From: JAJXTN01 sp038230895
Lineage (GTDB): Bacteria; Patescibacteriota; Saccharimonadia; Saccharimonadales; UBA4665
Length of the DNA stretch: 36,077 bases
Assembly: GCA_038230895.1 (NCBI GenBank)
Contig: JBBRMJ010000011.1
Location: 1 to 36,077 of the forward strand
Reading direction: 5' to 3'
Shown here: positions 14,747 through 21,018 of the stretch, piece after piece
How positions within the stretch are numbered: position 1 is the stretch's first letter
How the letters are laid out: every line of letters starts with the position of its first letter
Translations under genes and position numbers: made by a program
Notes under the pieces: model-generated
The model's input: the letters and a program-made list of their open reading frames with translations, nothing else
Database searches by the model: none
Told to the model about the DNA's origin: nothing

Positions 14747-15460
14747 ATGTCAGTCTATAGCAATATTCAAATCAGACAAGCCGTCAGTGACGGGCATATC
14801 CTCTGTCACCCTTTCAATCAGAAACATGTCAGCCATGCCAGCCTTGATGTAACGCTGGGGTACTATTTCTACCGCATTGAAAAAATGAATGAGCGGACCA
14901 TCTATAATCCTTTCGACAAGGAAGATGTCGAGCGATATTTCGACGGCCCGTACAAGGCTATGCCTCATGGCGAATGGTGCGCCCTCAATGGTTTCAAGCC
15001 AGTTGCCAACATCCCCCTCGATCACCCGGTCATCAGCCTCAAACCACGGGAACGAATCCTAGCCCATACGCATGAGTTTTTCGGCATATTGCCGCCAGGC
15101 GCTTGCGAAGTTCGGTCTCGCTCGAGTTGGGGTCGAAATGGGATCGCCGTCTGTTTCGATGCTGGCTGGATTGACCCCGGCTACGTCAACCGTCTGACAC
15201 TAGAAATCTATAACCTGAATGAACGCGAAACAGTGCTATTACCAGTGGGTGAGCGCACCGCCCAGATCATTTTCCACGAAACTGGTGAAGTCGATGGCAA
15301 TTACGGTGCTGGGCGCGATGACAGCTTTAGTGGTAAATACCAGCAGGGAACTGACATGGATACCATCATAAAGACCTGGTCACCAGACATGATGCTACCC
15401 AAGGCCTACAAAGACCAGCGCGCCTTACCCCCCAAAATCGAAGGTTTACCGTATGAATAG
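14747..15460 (+). CDS. dcd: dCTP deaminase (Dcd/dUTPase family)
   Basis: 237 aa. The trimeric dUTPase-fold signatures are present: SHASLDVTLG near the N-terminus, RSRSSWGRNGI at about 123-133 (Arg/Ser/Arg contacts to phosphates) and DAGWIDPGYVNRLTLEIYN (E153 in the position of the catalytic glutamate). It converts dCTP to dUTP, or to dUMP if it is of the bifunctional deaminase-dUTPase type; I cannot tell which from motifs alone, but no separate dUTPase is seen in the window. It is longer than E. coli Dcd (193 aa), with an insert around residues 45-85. Its 3' end overlaps the fused kinase-ThyX gene by 8 nt, so the two should be cotranslated. Confidence 0.92.
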   Translation: MSVYSNIQIRQAVSDGHILCHPFNQKHVSHASLDVTLGYYFYRIEKMNERTIYNPFDKEDVERYFDGPYKAMPHGEWCALNGFKPVANIPLDHPVISLKPRERILAHTHEFFGILPPGACEVRSRSSWGRNGIAVCFDAGWIDPGYVNRLTLEIYNLNERETVLLPVGERTAQIIFHETGEVDGNYGAGRDDSFSGKYQQGTDMDTIIKTWSPDMMLPKAYKDQRALPPKIEGLPYE

Positions 15461-17840
15461 GGGTAAATACATCGTGCTGGAGGGTGCAGAAGGCGTTGGC
15501 AAAACCTCACAGTTGCAGGAATTGGCTCGTCGTTTGCAAGCGGCCGGGTTACCAGTCCGTACACTCCGTGAACCTGATAGTCAGAGCGATCTGACTGCTC
15601 GTGCTATCCGTCAATTGACCCAAGACCCGCGCTATCCCATGAACACGAGAACTGAAGTTCTGCTCTACAACGCCGCGCGAGCCCAAAGTCTGCAAATCAT
15701 CAAAACAAGCGTTGAACACGGTGTAATCTGCTTAGTAGACCGCAATTATTTGACGACTCTTGCCATTCAATACTACGGACGAGGTGATGTGCCAGATTAT
15801 GACACCATCAACAGTATTATCAGCTTTGCAGTTGGCGGCATTGAACCAGATCTGTGTATCGTACTCGACGCACCGGTGAGCACATTGCGTGAGCGCGTCA
15901 AATCTCGCTATAATGGCGAGCGTTTCGATAACCTCGATGAAGCGTTTCTGGAACGAGTGAGGGCCGGCTATCTCTGGGAGGCCAAACAGCGCAATTTGCC
16001 CGTTGTTTTTGCAACTGATTCCCAAGAAGTCGTCAGTGATACTATCTGGAAGCTTGTCTCAGCCGAGCTCGCACTGCGTGAACCCAGCAAAGCGACCGAA
16101 GTCTCACCCCCGGCTTCCGTCAAAGAGATCATCGAGCAACGACAACTGCCACCGGCACCACACGAACCACCCCTGAACACCACACAACTCATCGAAACTC
16201 TACCTCCTGTTGCCTCCGACCAGGTTGATGAACCCTATGTCACGAAACAGGATGGTAAAACAACCATTACTGCTGCCGGCCAGGCCTATTTAGCCGACGC
16301 AGTTACCAGCGTTGACGGCAATGTCTATGCTTTCACCGAAAAGCTCAGTCCGGTCACGATTGCGGCAGCTATGGCTCGCCTCAGCCGCCGGGCAGATGAC
16401 ATGCGCATCACGATTCTTGACGAATTCGCAGGCAAAATGGGCAAAGATGGCCAGCTGCTTGAGCGCGTGATTACAGCTTATGGCGATGACTCAGTACAAC
16501 AGCTCAGTGGCTTGCACTTCGTCGTCGAGAACGCTTCCAATATCTTGACCAAGAAGCTTGAATGGGGCCGTCTGGCGGCCTATCTGGAGCAATCAACGCG
16601 CTACATCTACTTCGATCAGAAAGATGCTAACGGCAAATATCGCTATTACGTTCCACCGCAGCTACCTGACACCATCAAGAAACAATATGTCCAAGCTATG
16701 GACACGCTATTCGATCTGTATTCGACCATGGTGCGTCATCTAACCGACTATGTGCGTTCTAACTCATCAACTCCTGAGAAGGAGCGCGACATCGCCTGGC
16801 AAGGTGCTACTCGTGCCCAAGCTTGCGACGCTGTCCGAGCTGTCCTACCAGTGGCTACGACCTCCACCGTTGGTGTCTACGCCTCAGGCCAGGCACTGGA
16901 AAGCTTGATCATGCACCTCCTGAGCGATTCCTTGCCAGAGGCCCGCCAAACTGGCCAACAATTGCTAGAACAGGGTAGGAAAGTCTTGCCGATGTTCTTG
17001 CAACGTGCCGACAAGCCGGAGCGTGGTGGTGCGGCGATTGCCTACCGGGCCAATACCGCCTCAGACGTCGCGAAACTCGCCAAAGAATACCTGCCTGATA
17101 ACCATGCGGCAGACGCGCCAAATGCAGTGTCCTTAGTTGATTTCTGGCCGAAAAACGAGCTCTTACTGGTGCCAGATATGCTCTACGAACACAGTAATTT
17201 GTCTCTCGAACAACTGCAAACAGCCGTCAATGATTGGCCTTATGACAAGAAAGCCGAGGTCTTCAAAGCTTTCATCGGCGAGCGGCTCAATCGCCGCCAT
17301 CGCCCAGGCCGAGCACTCGAAAAAGCTCATTACAGCTGGGATTTGGTCTGTGATTATGGCATTTTCCGTGATTTACAGCGTCACCGTATGGTCGATGATA
17401 TGGAATGGCAGCAGCTAACACCCCGCTACGGCTATGAGATACCAACCCTGGTTGAAGACGCTGGGCTCGCCGAACAGTTCGAAGCATGTTTTGAGATCAG
17501 TTTGAAGCTACACAGCCTGCTTCAATCCAACGGTTATCCGCTCGAAGCCCAATACGCCACCCTCCTGGGCCATAAAATGCGCTGGAAAGTCACCTACAAT
17601 GCTCGTGAAGCGTTCCACCTACATGAACTCCGCACTAGCCCGCAGGGTCATCCTGGCTACCGCAAACTTGTCCTAGAAATGCATGAGAAGCTTGCCGAAG
17701 TGCATCCCTTGCTGGCCGACTCGATGAAATTCGTTAATACAGGCGAAGACGCCGAATTAAGCCGCCTCGCAGCCGAACGCTACACGCAGTTTAAGCTGAG
17801 TCAGCTGCCCACAACTGATGAGAAAATAGCTGGATCTTGA
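15453..17840 (+). CDS. Fusion: thymidylate kinase + tandem FAD-dependent thymidylate synthase (ThyX)
   Basis: 795 aa. Residues 1 to about 205 are a dTMP kinase: P-loop EGAEGVGKTSQ (10-20), REPDSQSD, VDRNYLTTLAIQYYG (D96 R97) and a lid region RYNGERFDNLDEAFLERV. A Pro/Glu-rich linker (about 207-262) follows. The rest is a double-length ThyX region. The first copy has WGRLAAYLEQSTRY (371-384), which keeps the Ser and Arg-Tyr half of the ThyX motif but not RHR. The second copy has QRHRMVDDMEWQQLTPRY, which keeps RHR (643-645) and R658/Y659 but has no Ser at the usual spacing. ThyX makes dTMP from dUMP with methylenetetrahydrofolate, FAD and NADPH; the kinase then makes dTDP. The gene overlaps dcd by 8 nt and ends in TGA. 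Confidence 0.92.
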   Translation: MNRGKYIVLEGAEGVGKTSQLQELARRLQAAGLPVRTLREPDSQSDLTARAIRQLTQDPRYPMNTRTEVLLYNAARAQSLQIIKTSVEHGVICLVDRNYLTTLAIQYYGRGDVPDYDTINSIISFAVGGIEPDLCIVLDAPVSTLRERVKSRYNGERFDNLDEAFLERVRAGYLWEAKQRNLPVVFATDSQEVVSDTIWKLVSAELALREPSKATEVSPPASVKEIIEQRQLPPAPHEPPLNTTQLIETLPPVASDQVDEPYVTKQDGKTTITAAGQAYLADAVTSVDGNVYAFTEKLSPVTIAAAMARLSRRADDMRITILDEFAGKMGKDGQLLERVITAYGDDSVQQLSGLHFVVENASNILTKKLEWGRLAAYLEQSTRYIYFDQKDANGKYRYYVPPQLPDTIKKQYVQAMDTLFDLYSTMVRHLTDYVRSNSSTPEKERDIAWQGATRAQACDAVRAVLPVATTSTVGVYASGQALESLIMHLLSDSLPEARQTGQQLLEQGRKVLPMFLQRADKPERGGAAIAYRANTASDVAKLAKEYLPDNHAADAPNAVSLVDFWPKNELLLVPDMLYEHSNLSLEQLQTAVNDWPYDKKAEVFKAFIGERLNRRHRPGRALEKAHYSWDLVCDYGIFRDLQRHRMVDDMEWQQLTPRYGYEIPTLVEDAGLAEQFEACFEISLKLHSLLQSNGYPLEAQYATLLGHKMRWKVTYNAREAFHLHELRTSPQGHPGYRKLVLEMHEKLAEVHPLLADSMKFVNTGEDAELSRLAAERYTQFKLSQLPTTDEKIAGS

Positions 17841-18499
17841 GATAAGTGCAGGACAATGATGTCCGGGACGATACTGGTATCGTCGGCGCGCTCGCCAGAA
17901 ACCATTGCACTAGCCTCTACCCTGACGCTCCCGAGCGTGAGAAGGTGTATTGACTGCAATGGCGTTGCACGATCTATGACAGATTCTAAATCTACTTTAT
18001 TCTGAGTTTCGACAGCGGTACCTAACATTCCATTAAATCGTACCAAATGACTGAGCAAACGACTGCCAGCCTCTCGGCCGACAACTCCATTAATCGGTAG
18101 GCCGACAAGATCAGAATGGCCATCATTGTTTGCCATTATAAACTCGGCAACCCGTACTGCTCTCTCTAGAGCAAGTAGATTTGCTAATTTGCACCGCGCA
18201 TGCTCAAGCCCTTGCTGGGCTATCTCTATGCCTTGACGCTCTGAGGTCGCGATAACTACCTGTCTCGATGCTGCGTCAACATCTGTGGTTAGGCGACGAT
18301 GCACAGCAGCTAATCGTTTTGGACGAGGTTGAGCGTGAAAGCGCTCTTGAGCCGATGGTGTTTGGGCCGGCTCACCAGATAAACTTGCACTGTGTGCCAA
18401 TTCAATTGCCAGTAAACGCTTGTCTACATCTTCATAGGGCGCAGCTAAACGGGCCGAATCGGCCGAAAGGGACTTTTTAGATTTACTGCTCTGATTCAT
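17801..18499 (-). CDS. Helical protein of unknown function
   Basis: 232 aa. The N-terminus is Ser/Lys-rich (NQSSKSKKSLSADSARL); the middle is predicted helical with heptad-like leucines (GIEIAQQGLEHARCKLANLLALERAVRVAEFI); the C-terminal part alternates hydrophobic and polar residues (IVPDIIVLHLSQDPAIFSSV). No membrane segment. It has its own promoter and an AAGG site 9 nt before the ATG. It runs toward the TMK-ThyX gene and overlaps its 3' end by 40 nt, an unusually long tail-to-tail overlap. It is divergent from the attenuator-controlled small-gene cluster, with under 60 nt between the two promoters, so they may be coregulated. Family unknown. Confidence 0.65.
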   Translation of the reverse strand: MNQSSKSKKSLSADSARLAAPYEDVDKRLLAIELAHSASLSGEPAQTPSAQERFHAQPRPKRLAAVHRRLTTDVDAASRQVVIATSERQGIEIAQQGLEHARCKLANLLALERAVRVAEFIMANNDGHSDLVGLPINGVVGREAGSRLLSHLVRFNGMLGTAVETQNKVDLESVIDRATPLQSIHLLTLGSVRVEASAMVSGERADDTSIVPDIIVLHLSQDPAIFSSVVGS

Positions 18500-18517
18500 A
18501 ATTTTTTACCTTGGAAT

Positions 18518-18545
18518 ACTATACATTAATATTGAAATAAAACAA
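18518..18545 (-). promoter_or_regulatory. Promoter of the helical unknown gene
   Basis: On the minus strand: TTGTTT, 16 nt, TATAGT. Transcription would start close to the AAGG ribosome-binding site at 18509-18512. Confidence 0.5.
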
Positions 18546-18577
18546 CCACCTCGAGCACGCATTTCAGGAAAGATTGC

Positions 18578-18605
18578 TTGACAACAACTTTGGAAGGCGT
18601 ATAAA
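18578..18605 (+). promoter_or_regulatory. Strong promoter of the attenuated small-gene cluster
   Basis: A perfect -35 TTGACA, 16 nt, and TATAAA. It is the closest match to the consensus -35 in the window. Predicted transcription start is around the ATG at 18614. Confidence 0.7.
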
Positions 18606-18613
18606 TGTTGTTT

Positions 18614-18700
18614 ATGAACTTCCACCAATTAATCGCACAGCTGATTCTCATTCTCACCCGACCCGGGCTGTGCTTCATCATGGTTGAAGCCTCGCGCTAA
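18614..18700 (+). CDS. Putative leader peptide (28 aa)
   Basis: An ORF starts at an ATG 8 nt after the -10 box and ends with TAA at 18698-18700. Its product starts MNFHQLIAQLILILTRPG and ends CFIMVEASR; an in-frame ATG at 18605 would add three residues but lies in the -10 box. The ORF has no RBS, like other leaderless starts here. Its last third covers the 5' strands of two stems (18664-18673 and 18682-18692), and the stop codon lies in the loop of a small GCGC/GCGC hairpin, so ribosome position could choose between RNA folds. Leu and Ile make up 9 of the first 14 residues after His4, and a Thr-Arg-Pro-Gly stretch follows, but no single-amino-acid run tells what is sensed. Confidence 0.5.
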   Translation: MNFHQLIAQLILILTRPGLCFIMVEASR

Positions 18701-18751
18701 GCGCACCGCACAGCCCGAACCACCAGCAGGCTTCAACCGAAGCCTGTTTTT
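18664..18751 (+). promoter_or_regulatory. Attenuator-like RNA with mutually exclusive stems
   Basis: Three perfect stems can be drawn. Stem A: CGGGCTGTGC (18664-18673) with GCACAGCCCG (18708-18717), 10 bp. Stem B: GGTTGAAGCCT (18682-18692) with AGGCTTCAACC (18728-18738), 11 bp. Stem C: AGGCTTC (18728-18734) with GAAGCCT (18739-18745), followed by a U run. B and C share the same strand and exclude each other, so B acts as an antiterminator for terminator C. A and B interleave and could also form a pseudoknot. The leader ORF overlaps the 5' strands of A and B. Confidence 0.7.
18728..18751 (+). terminator. Intrinsic terminator inside the leader
   Basis: AGGCTTC, loop AACC, GAAGCCT, then GTTTTT. 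It lies 22 nt before the first gene of the small cluster (ATG at 18774) and downstream of the strong promoter, so it can only serve as a regulated terminator. Confidence 0.7.
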
Positions 18752-18773
18752 ATATTTTAAGGAGATCTTCATC

Positions 18774-19055
18774 ATGCCAGCACAAACAGAAACATTTCAG
18801 GGTCACTCAAGAGTCCCCGAACAAGCCCGAACTGCCCTGCAAACCGCATATAATCCAGACGCAGTATACGGAGGTAGCACCGAGACTCAATCAAAAACCA
18901 GCGAAGAAATTGAAGCAGCACGCATCGGTTGCTACCTAGCCTATCTAGCTCGACAGGATACAGTCGTTGTCTCAGCTGGGCCCTGCAGCTCTCGAGTGGT
19001 GACACGGCTCGGTTCATTGGGCAGCGAGATAGTTGAAGTCGTCCAAGGTACGTAG
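18774..19055 (+). CDS. Small unknown protein, first gene after the attenuator
   Basis: 93 aa. The ATG at 18774 follows a strong AAGGAG site by 8-9 nt; the longer in-frame start at 18684 falls inside the attenuator and is rejected. The N-terminal half is polar and probably disordered; residues about 48-60 (EEIEAARIGCYLAYLA) look helical; the C-terminus (VVVSAGPCSSRVVTRLGSLG) is mildly hydrophobic. No known motif. It is followed after 1 nt by the next small gene. Confidence 0.65.
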   Translation: MPAQTETFQGHSRVPEQARTALQTAYNPDAVYGGSTETQSKTSEEIEAARIGCYLAYLARQDTVVVSAGPCSSRVVTRLGSLGSEIVEVVQGT

Positions 19056-19056
19056 C

Positions 19057-19371
19057 ATGAGCCTACCGAACGCAGAGCGTGTATTTCAGACGCCTCAGTC
19101 AAGTAACTTACCAATTAGCCACTTCGAAACGCCGTATTACCCGAGGAGTATTGAGGAAGCAGCAGATTATTTGGCGACTATGGCTTTACCTCCACAAGTT
19201 GCTTGTTATAGCGGCGACGCTCGTCGAAAAGTGGCTCGAGATATTGCCGAAGAGCTCTTTATTGCCGCAGCCGATTTTGGTCTGGCAGTTCAAGACTGGA
19301 GCCAAATTCAGGACGAAGCCGAACGACTCAATCAAGCCACGCTGTTATTAGTCAGTGAGCCTGTCGTATGA
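19057..19371 (+). CDS. Small unknown protein, second gene of the attenuated cluster
   Basis: 104 aa from the ATG at 19057, 1 nt after the stop of the previous gene, with AAGG about 9 nt upstream. Mostly helical by composition (SIEEAADYLATMALPP, RRKVARDIAEELFIAAADFG, SQIQDEAERLNQATLLL). Soluble, no Cys pairs beyond one Cys, no recognisable fold. Overlaps the third gene by 4 nt (ATGA). Confidence 0.65.
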   Translation: MSLPNAERVFQTPQSSNLPISHFETPYYPRSIEEAADYLATMALPPQVACYSGDARRKVARDIAEELFIAAADFGLAVQDWSQIQDEAERLNQATLLLVSEPVV

Positions 19372-19709
19372 TTGAACAAGTAGCGGTGTCACCCGACACT
19401 TTATCTAATCTGGGGGAGCAAGGCCGCCGCCCAGTGCCGGTTTTGTTTTGGCTCGCTGGTATTGCCGATCCGGGGATTCGTAATATCGAGCTGGCTGAAG
19501 CCCTGAACCAAGAACCAGAACGCCACTACCGGGATGTACTGTTCGTCTTGCGAAACGGATTGACACTGGGCTACAGGCCTCAGCACGATGCGGTGCAGCT
19601 GAGCATCGAGGCAGTAATGCGAACGGTTATCAACGATAGAGAAAAGTCTAACAAGCTGGGCGATGCCTGGGAATCCGCCAAGCGACGACAGCCCAGCAAG
19701 AGCTCTTGA
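19368..19709 (+). CDS. Small unknown protein, third gene of the attenuated cluster
   Basis: 113 aa. Starts in an ATGA overlap with the preceding gene, which implies coupled translation. Contains VPVLFWLAGIADPGIRNIEL and a helical middle (EALNQEPERHYRDVLFVL); the C-terminus is basic (AKRRQPSKSS). The middle has some resemblance to a helix-turn-helix layout (RNIELAEALNQ-EPERHYRDVLFVLRNG), but I do not consider it proven. Its TGA stop (19707-19709) overlaps the -35 of the rplJ promoter, so the cluster abuts the rplJL operon directly. Confidence 0.65.
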   Translation: MIEQVAVSPDTLSNLGEQGRRPVPVLFWLAGIADPGIRNIELAEALNQEPERHYRDVLFVLRNGLTLGYRPQHDAVQLSIEAVMRTVINDREKSNKLGDAWESAKRRQPSKSS

Positions 19710-19734
19710 CCCCTGATACAATATCAGCTATAAT
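19706..19734 (+). promoter_or_regulatory. Promoter of rplJ-rplL
   Basis: TTGACC, 17 nt, perfect TATAAT. Start of transcription predicted near 19741, giving a leader of about 178 nt. Confidence 0.75.
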
Positions 19735-19740
19735 GATAAC

Positions 19741-19803
19741 TAAGTTGCCAGAGACAGCGACGGTCAAATCGCGAGATGAGACTTGATAAGGTCGCCGAGG
19801 TAC
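19741..19803 (+). ncRNA. L10 leader RNA (autogenous control of rplJL)
   Basis: The leader carries the recognisable L10-binding kink-turn: GAGACAGCGAC on the 5' side (19751-19761) and GTCGCCGAGGT on the 3' side (19791-19801), with GCGAC/GTCGC forming the flanking stem. In bacteria this element binds the L10(L7/L12) complex and represses rplJL. A terminator hairpin follows at 19828, so control is likely by attenuation. Confidence 0.8.
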
Positions 19804-19827
19804 AAACAATCTACTTGATAGTTTGAA

Positions 19828-19856
19828 CGTCTCTTTAGCGATATAGAGACGTTTTT
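19828..19856 (+). terminator. Leader terminator of rplJL
   Basis: CGTCTCT, a 10-nt loop, AGAGACG and TTTTT, placed between the L10 leader and rplJ. It is followed by GTTTGGC, the same sequence that follows the hairpin in the secE leader. Confidence 0.75.
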
Positions 19857-19918
19857 GTTTGGCAACGAGGCGAAGTCAAGGTCGAGACTGAGCTATCAAC
19901 AATTAATGGAGATAATCC

Positions 19919-20443
19919 ATGGCATTAACCAAAAAAGAGAAAGATAGCGTCGTCGCCGAAGTAAGCCAATTATTGGCCGATTCTAAGCTGACTGTTATCG
20001 CCAAATACGAAGGTACTACCGTCAAAGCCCTCCAGGGTTTGCGACGTGATGCCAAACAGAATGGCACCAAAGTCAAAGTCGTCAAAAACCGCTTGGTCAT
20101 CAAGGCCATCCAGGCCACTGACAGCTTAAAGGACGTCGAGACGGGCTCACTGGAAGGCATGCTTTTGTACGCCTTCAACAGCACTGACGAAGTCGCGCCG
20201 GCCAAAGACCTGCACGAGTTCGCCAAGGCCAACCCAACCCTGGAATTTGTGGGTGCAATCACCCCCGAAGGCCAGTTCATGGACGCCGCAAGTGTTAAAG
20301 CCCTGGCAGTACTACCAAGCAAGCAACAGCTCATCGCTGGCATTCTCAACACTTTGAACTCACCAGTTCACGGTGTCATGAGCAGCCTCGGTGGCAACTT
20401 GCACGGTCTACTACGAGCCTTGGAAGCCAAAGCCGCTAACTAA
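19919..20443 (+). CDS. rplJ: Ribosomal protein L10
   Basis: 174 aa. Typical L10: ALTKKEKDSVVAEVSQLL, YEGTTVKALQGLRRDAKQNG, VKVVKNRLVIKAI and a C-terminal helix for binding L7/L12 dimers (MSSLGGNLHGLLRALEAKA). L10 anchors the L7/L12 stalk. RBS GGAG is 7 nt upstream. It is preceded by its own leader RNA and followed by rplL after 19 nt. Confidence 0.96.
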   Translation: MALTKKEKDSVVAEVSQLLADSKLTVIAKYEGTTVKALQGLRRDAKQNGTKVKVVKNRLVIKAIQATDSLKDVETGSLEGMLLYAFNSTDEVAPAKDLHEFAKANPTLEFVGAITPEGQFMDAASVKALAVLPSKQQLIAGILNTLNSPVHGVMSSLGGNLHGLLRALEAKAAN

Positions 20444-20462
20444 ATAATCTAGGAGAAATCAC

Positions 20463-20843
20463 ATGGCCACAGATCTTAAAAAAATTGCAGAACAACTCGT
20501 TGGACTCACTGTCCTCGAAGTTAACGAACTCGGTACCATCCTCAAGGATGAGTATGGAATTGAGCCAGCCGCAGCCGTTGCTGTAGCTGGTCCAGCTGCC
20601 GGTGGCGACGCCGCCCCAGCTGCTGAAGAAAAATCTGAGTACGACGTCATCCTCAAAGATGCAGGCGCTCAGAAAGTCGCTGTCATTAAGGCAGTCAAAG
20701 ACATCACCGGCCTCGGCTTAGGTGAAGCTAAGGCAGTCGTCGATGGCGCGCCAAAGCCAGTACTAGAAAAAGCCAAGAAAGAAGACGCTGAAAGCGCCAA
20801 GAAAGTCTTGGAAGACGCCGGCGCCACCGTCGAGCTGGTCTAA
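20463..20843 (+). CDS. rplL: Ribosomal protein L7/L12
   Basis: 126 aa. N-terminal dimerisation domain (TDLKKIAEQLVGLTVLEVNEL), an Ala/Gly-rich hinge (about 36-56) and the C-terminal factor-binding domain with KVAVIKAVKDITGLGLGEAK and VEGAP-like VVDGAPKPVLEK. Recruits translation GTPases. RBS AGGAG 8 nt upstream. rpoB does not follow, unlike in many bacteria. Confidence 0.97.
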   Translation: MATDLKKIAEQLVGLTVLEVNELGTILKDEYGIEPAAAVAVAGPAAGGDAAPAAEEKSEYDVILKDAGAQKVAVIKAVKDITGLGLGEAKAVVDGAPKPVLEKAKKEDAESAKKVLEDAGATVELV

Positions 20844-20851
20844 ACCAATAT

Positions 20852-20905
20852 GCTTCAACTCGTTTGAAGCGAGGCGGGTGTTGTCGAAAGGCAGCACCCG
20901 TTTTA
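20852..20905 (+). terminator. Terminator after rplL
   Basis: Two hairpins in series. The first is GCTTCAA-loop-TTGAAGC (20852-20870). The second is CGGGTGTTG-8 nt-CAGCACCCG (20875-20900), followed by TTTTAT; this is the terminator proper. Confidence 0.8.
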
Positions 20906-20946
20906 TAGGGTAGGGCGGCCATTTATCCACAGATTCATGACTTCTT

Positions 20947-20973
20947 TTGACTTGACCTACAAAAAATGATAGT
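20947..20973 (+). promoter_or_regulatory. Candidate promoter of the OB-like conserved hypothetical
   Basis: TTGACT followed after 15 nt by GATAGT; an overlapping TTGACC at 20952-20957 is an alternative -35. The spacing is short, so this is tentative. Confidence 0.35.
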
Positions 20974-21018
20974 TTAAGGGGGAAAGTGTACCCAACAAAA
21001 CACTATCGAGAGACAGAC

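Noticed and set aside
15453..17840. UGA recoded as glycine, as in some CPR phyla
   Set aside because: UGA is the stop here and at 19707-19709 where the frames end naturally; no gene needs UGA read-through.
19783..19830. Short ORF in the rplJ leader (ATG at about 19776) as a leader peptide
   Set aside because: It overlaps the L10-binding kink-turn, whose sequence explains the region better, and lacks an RBS or suitably placed -10 box.
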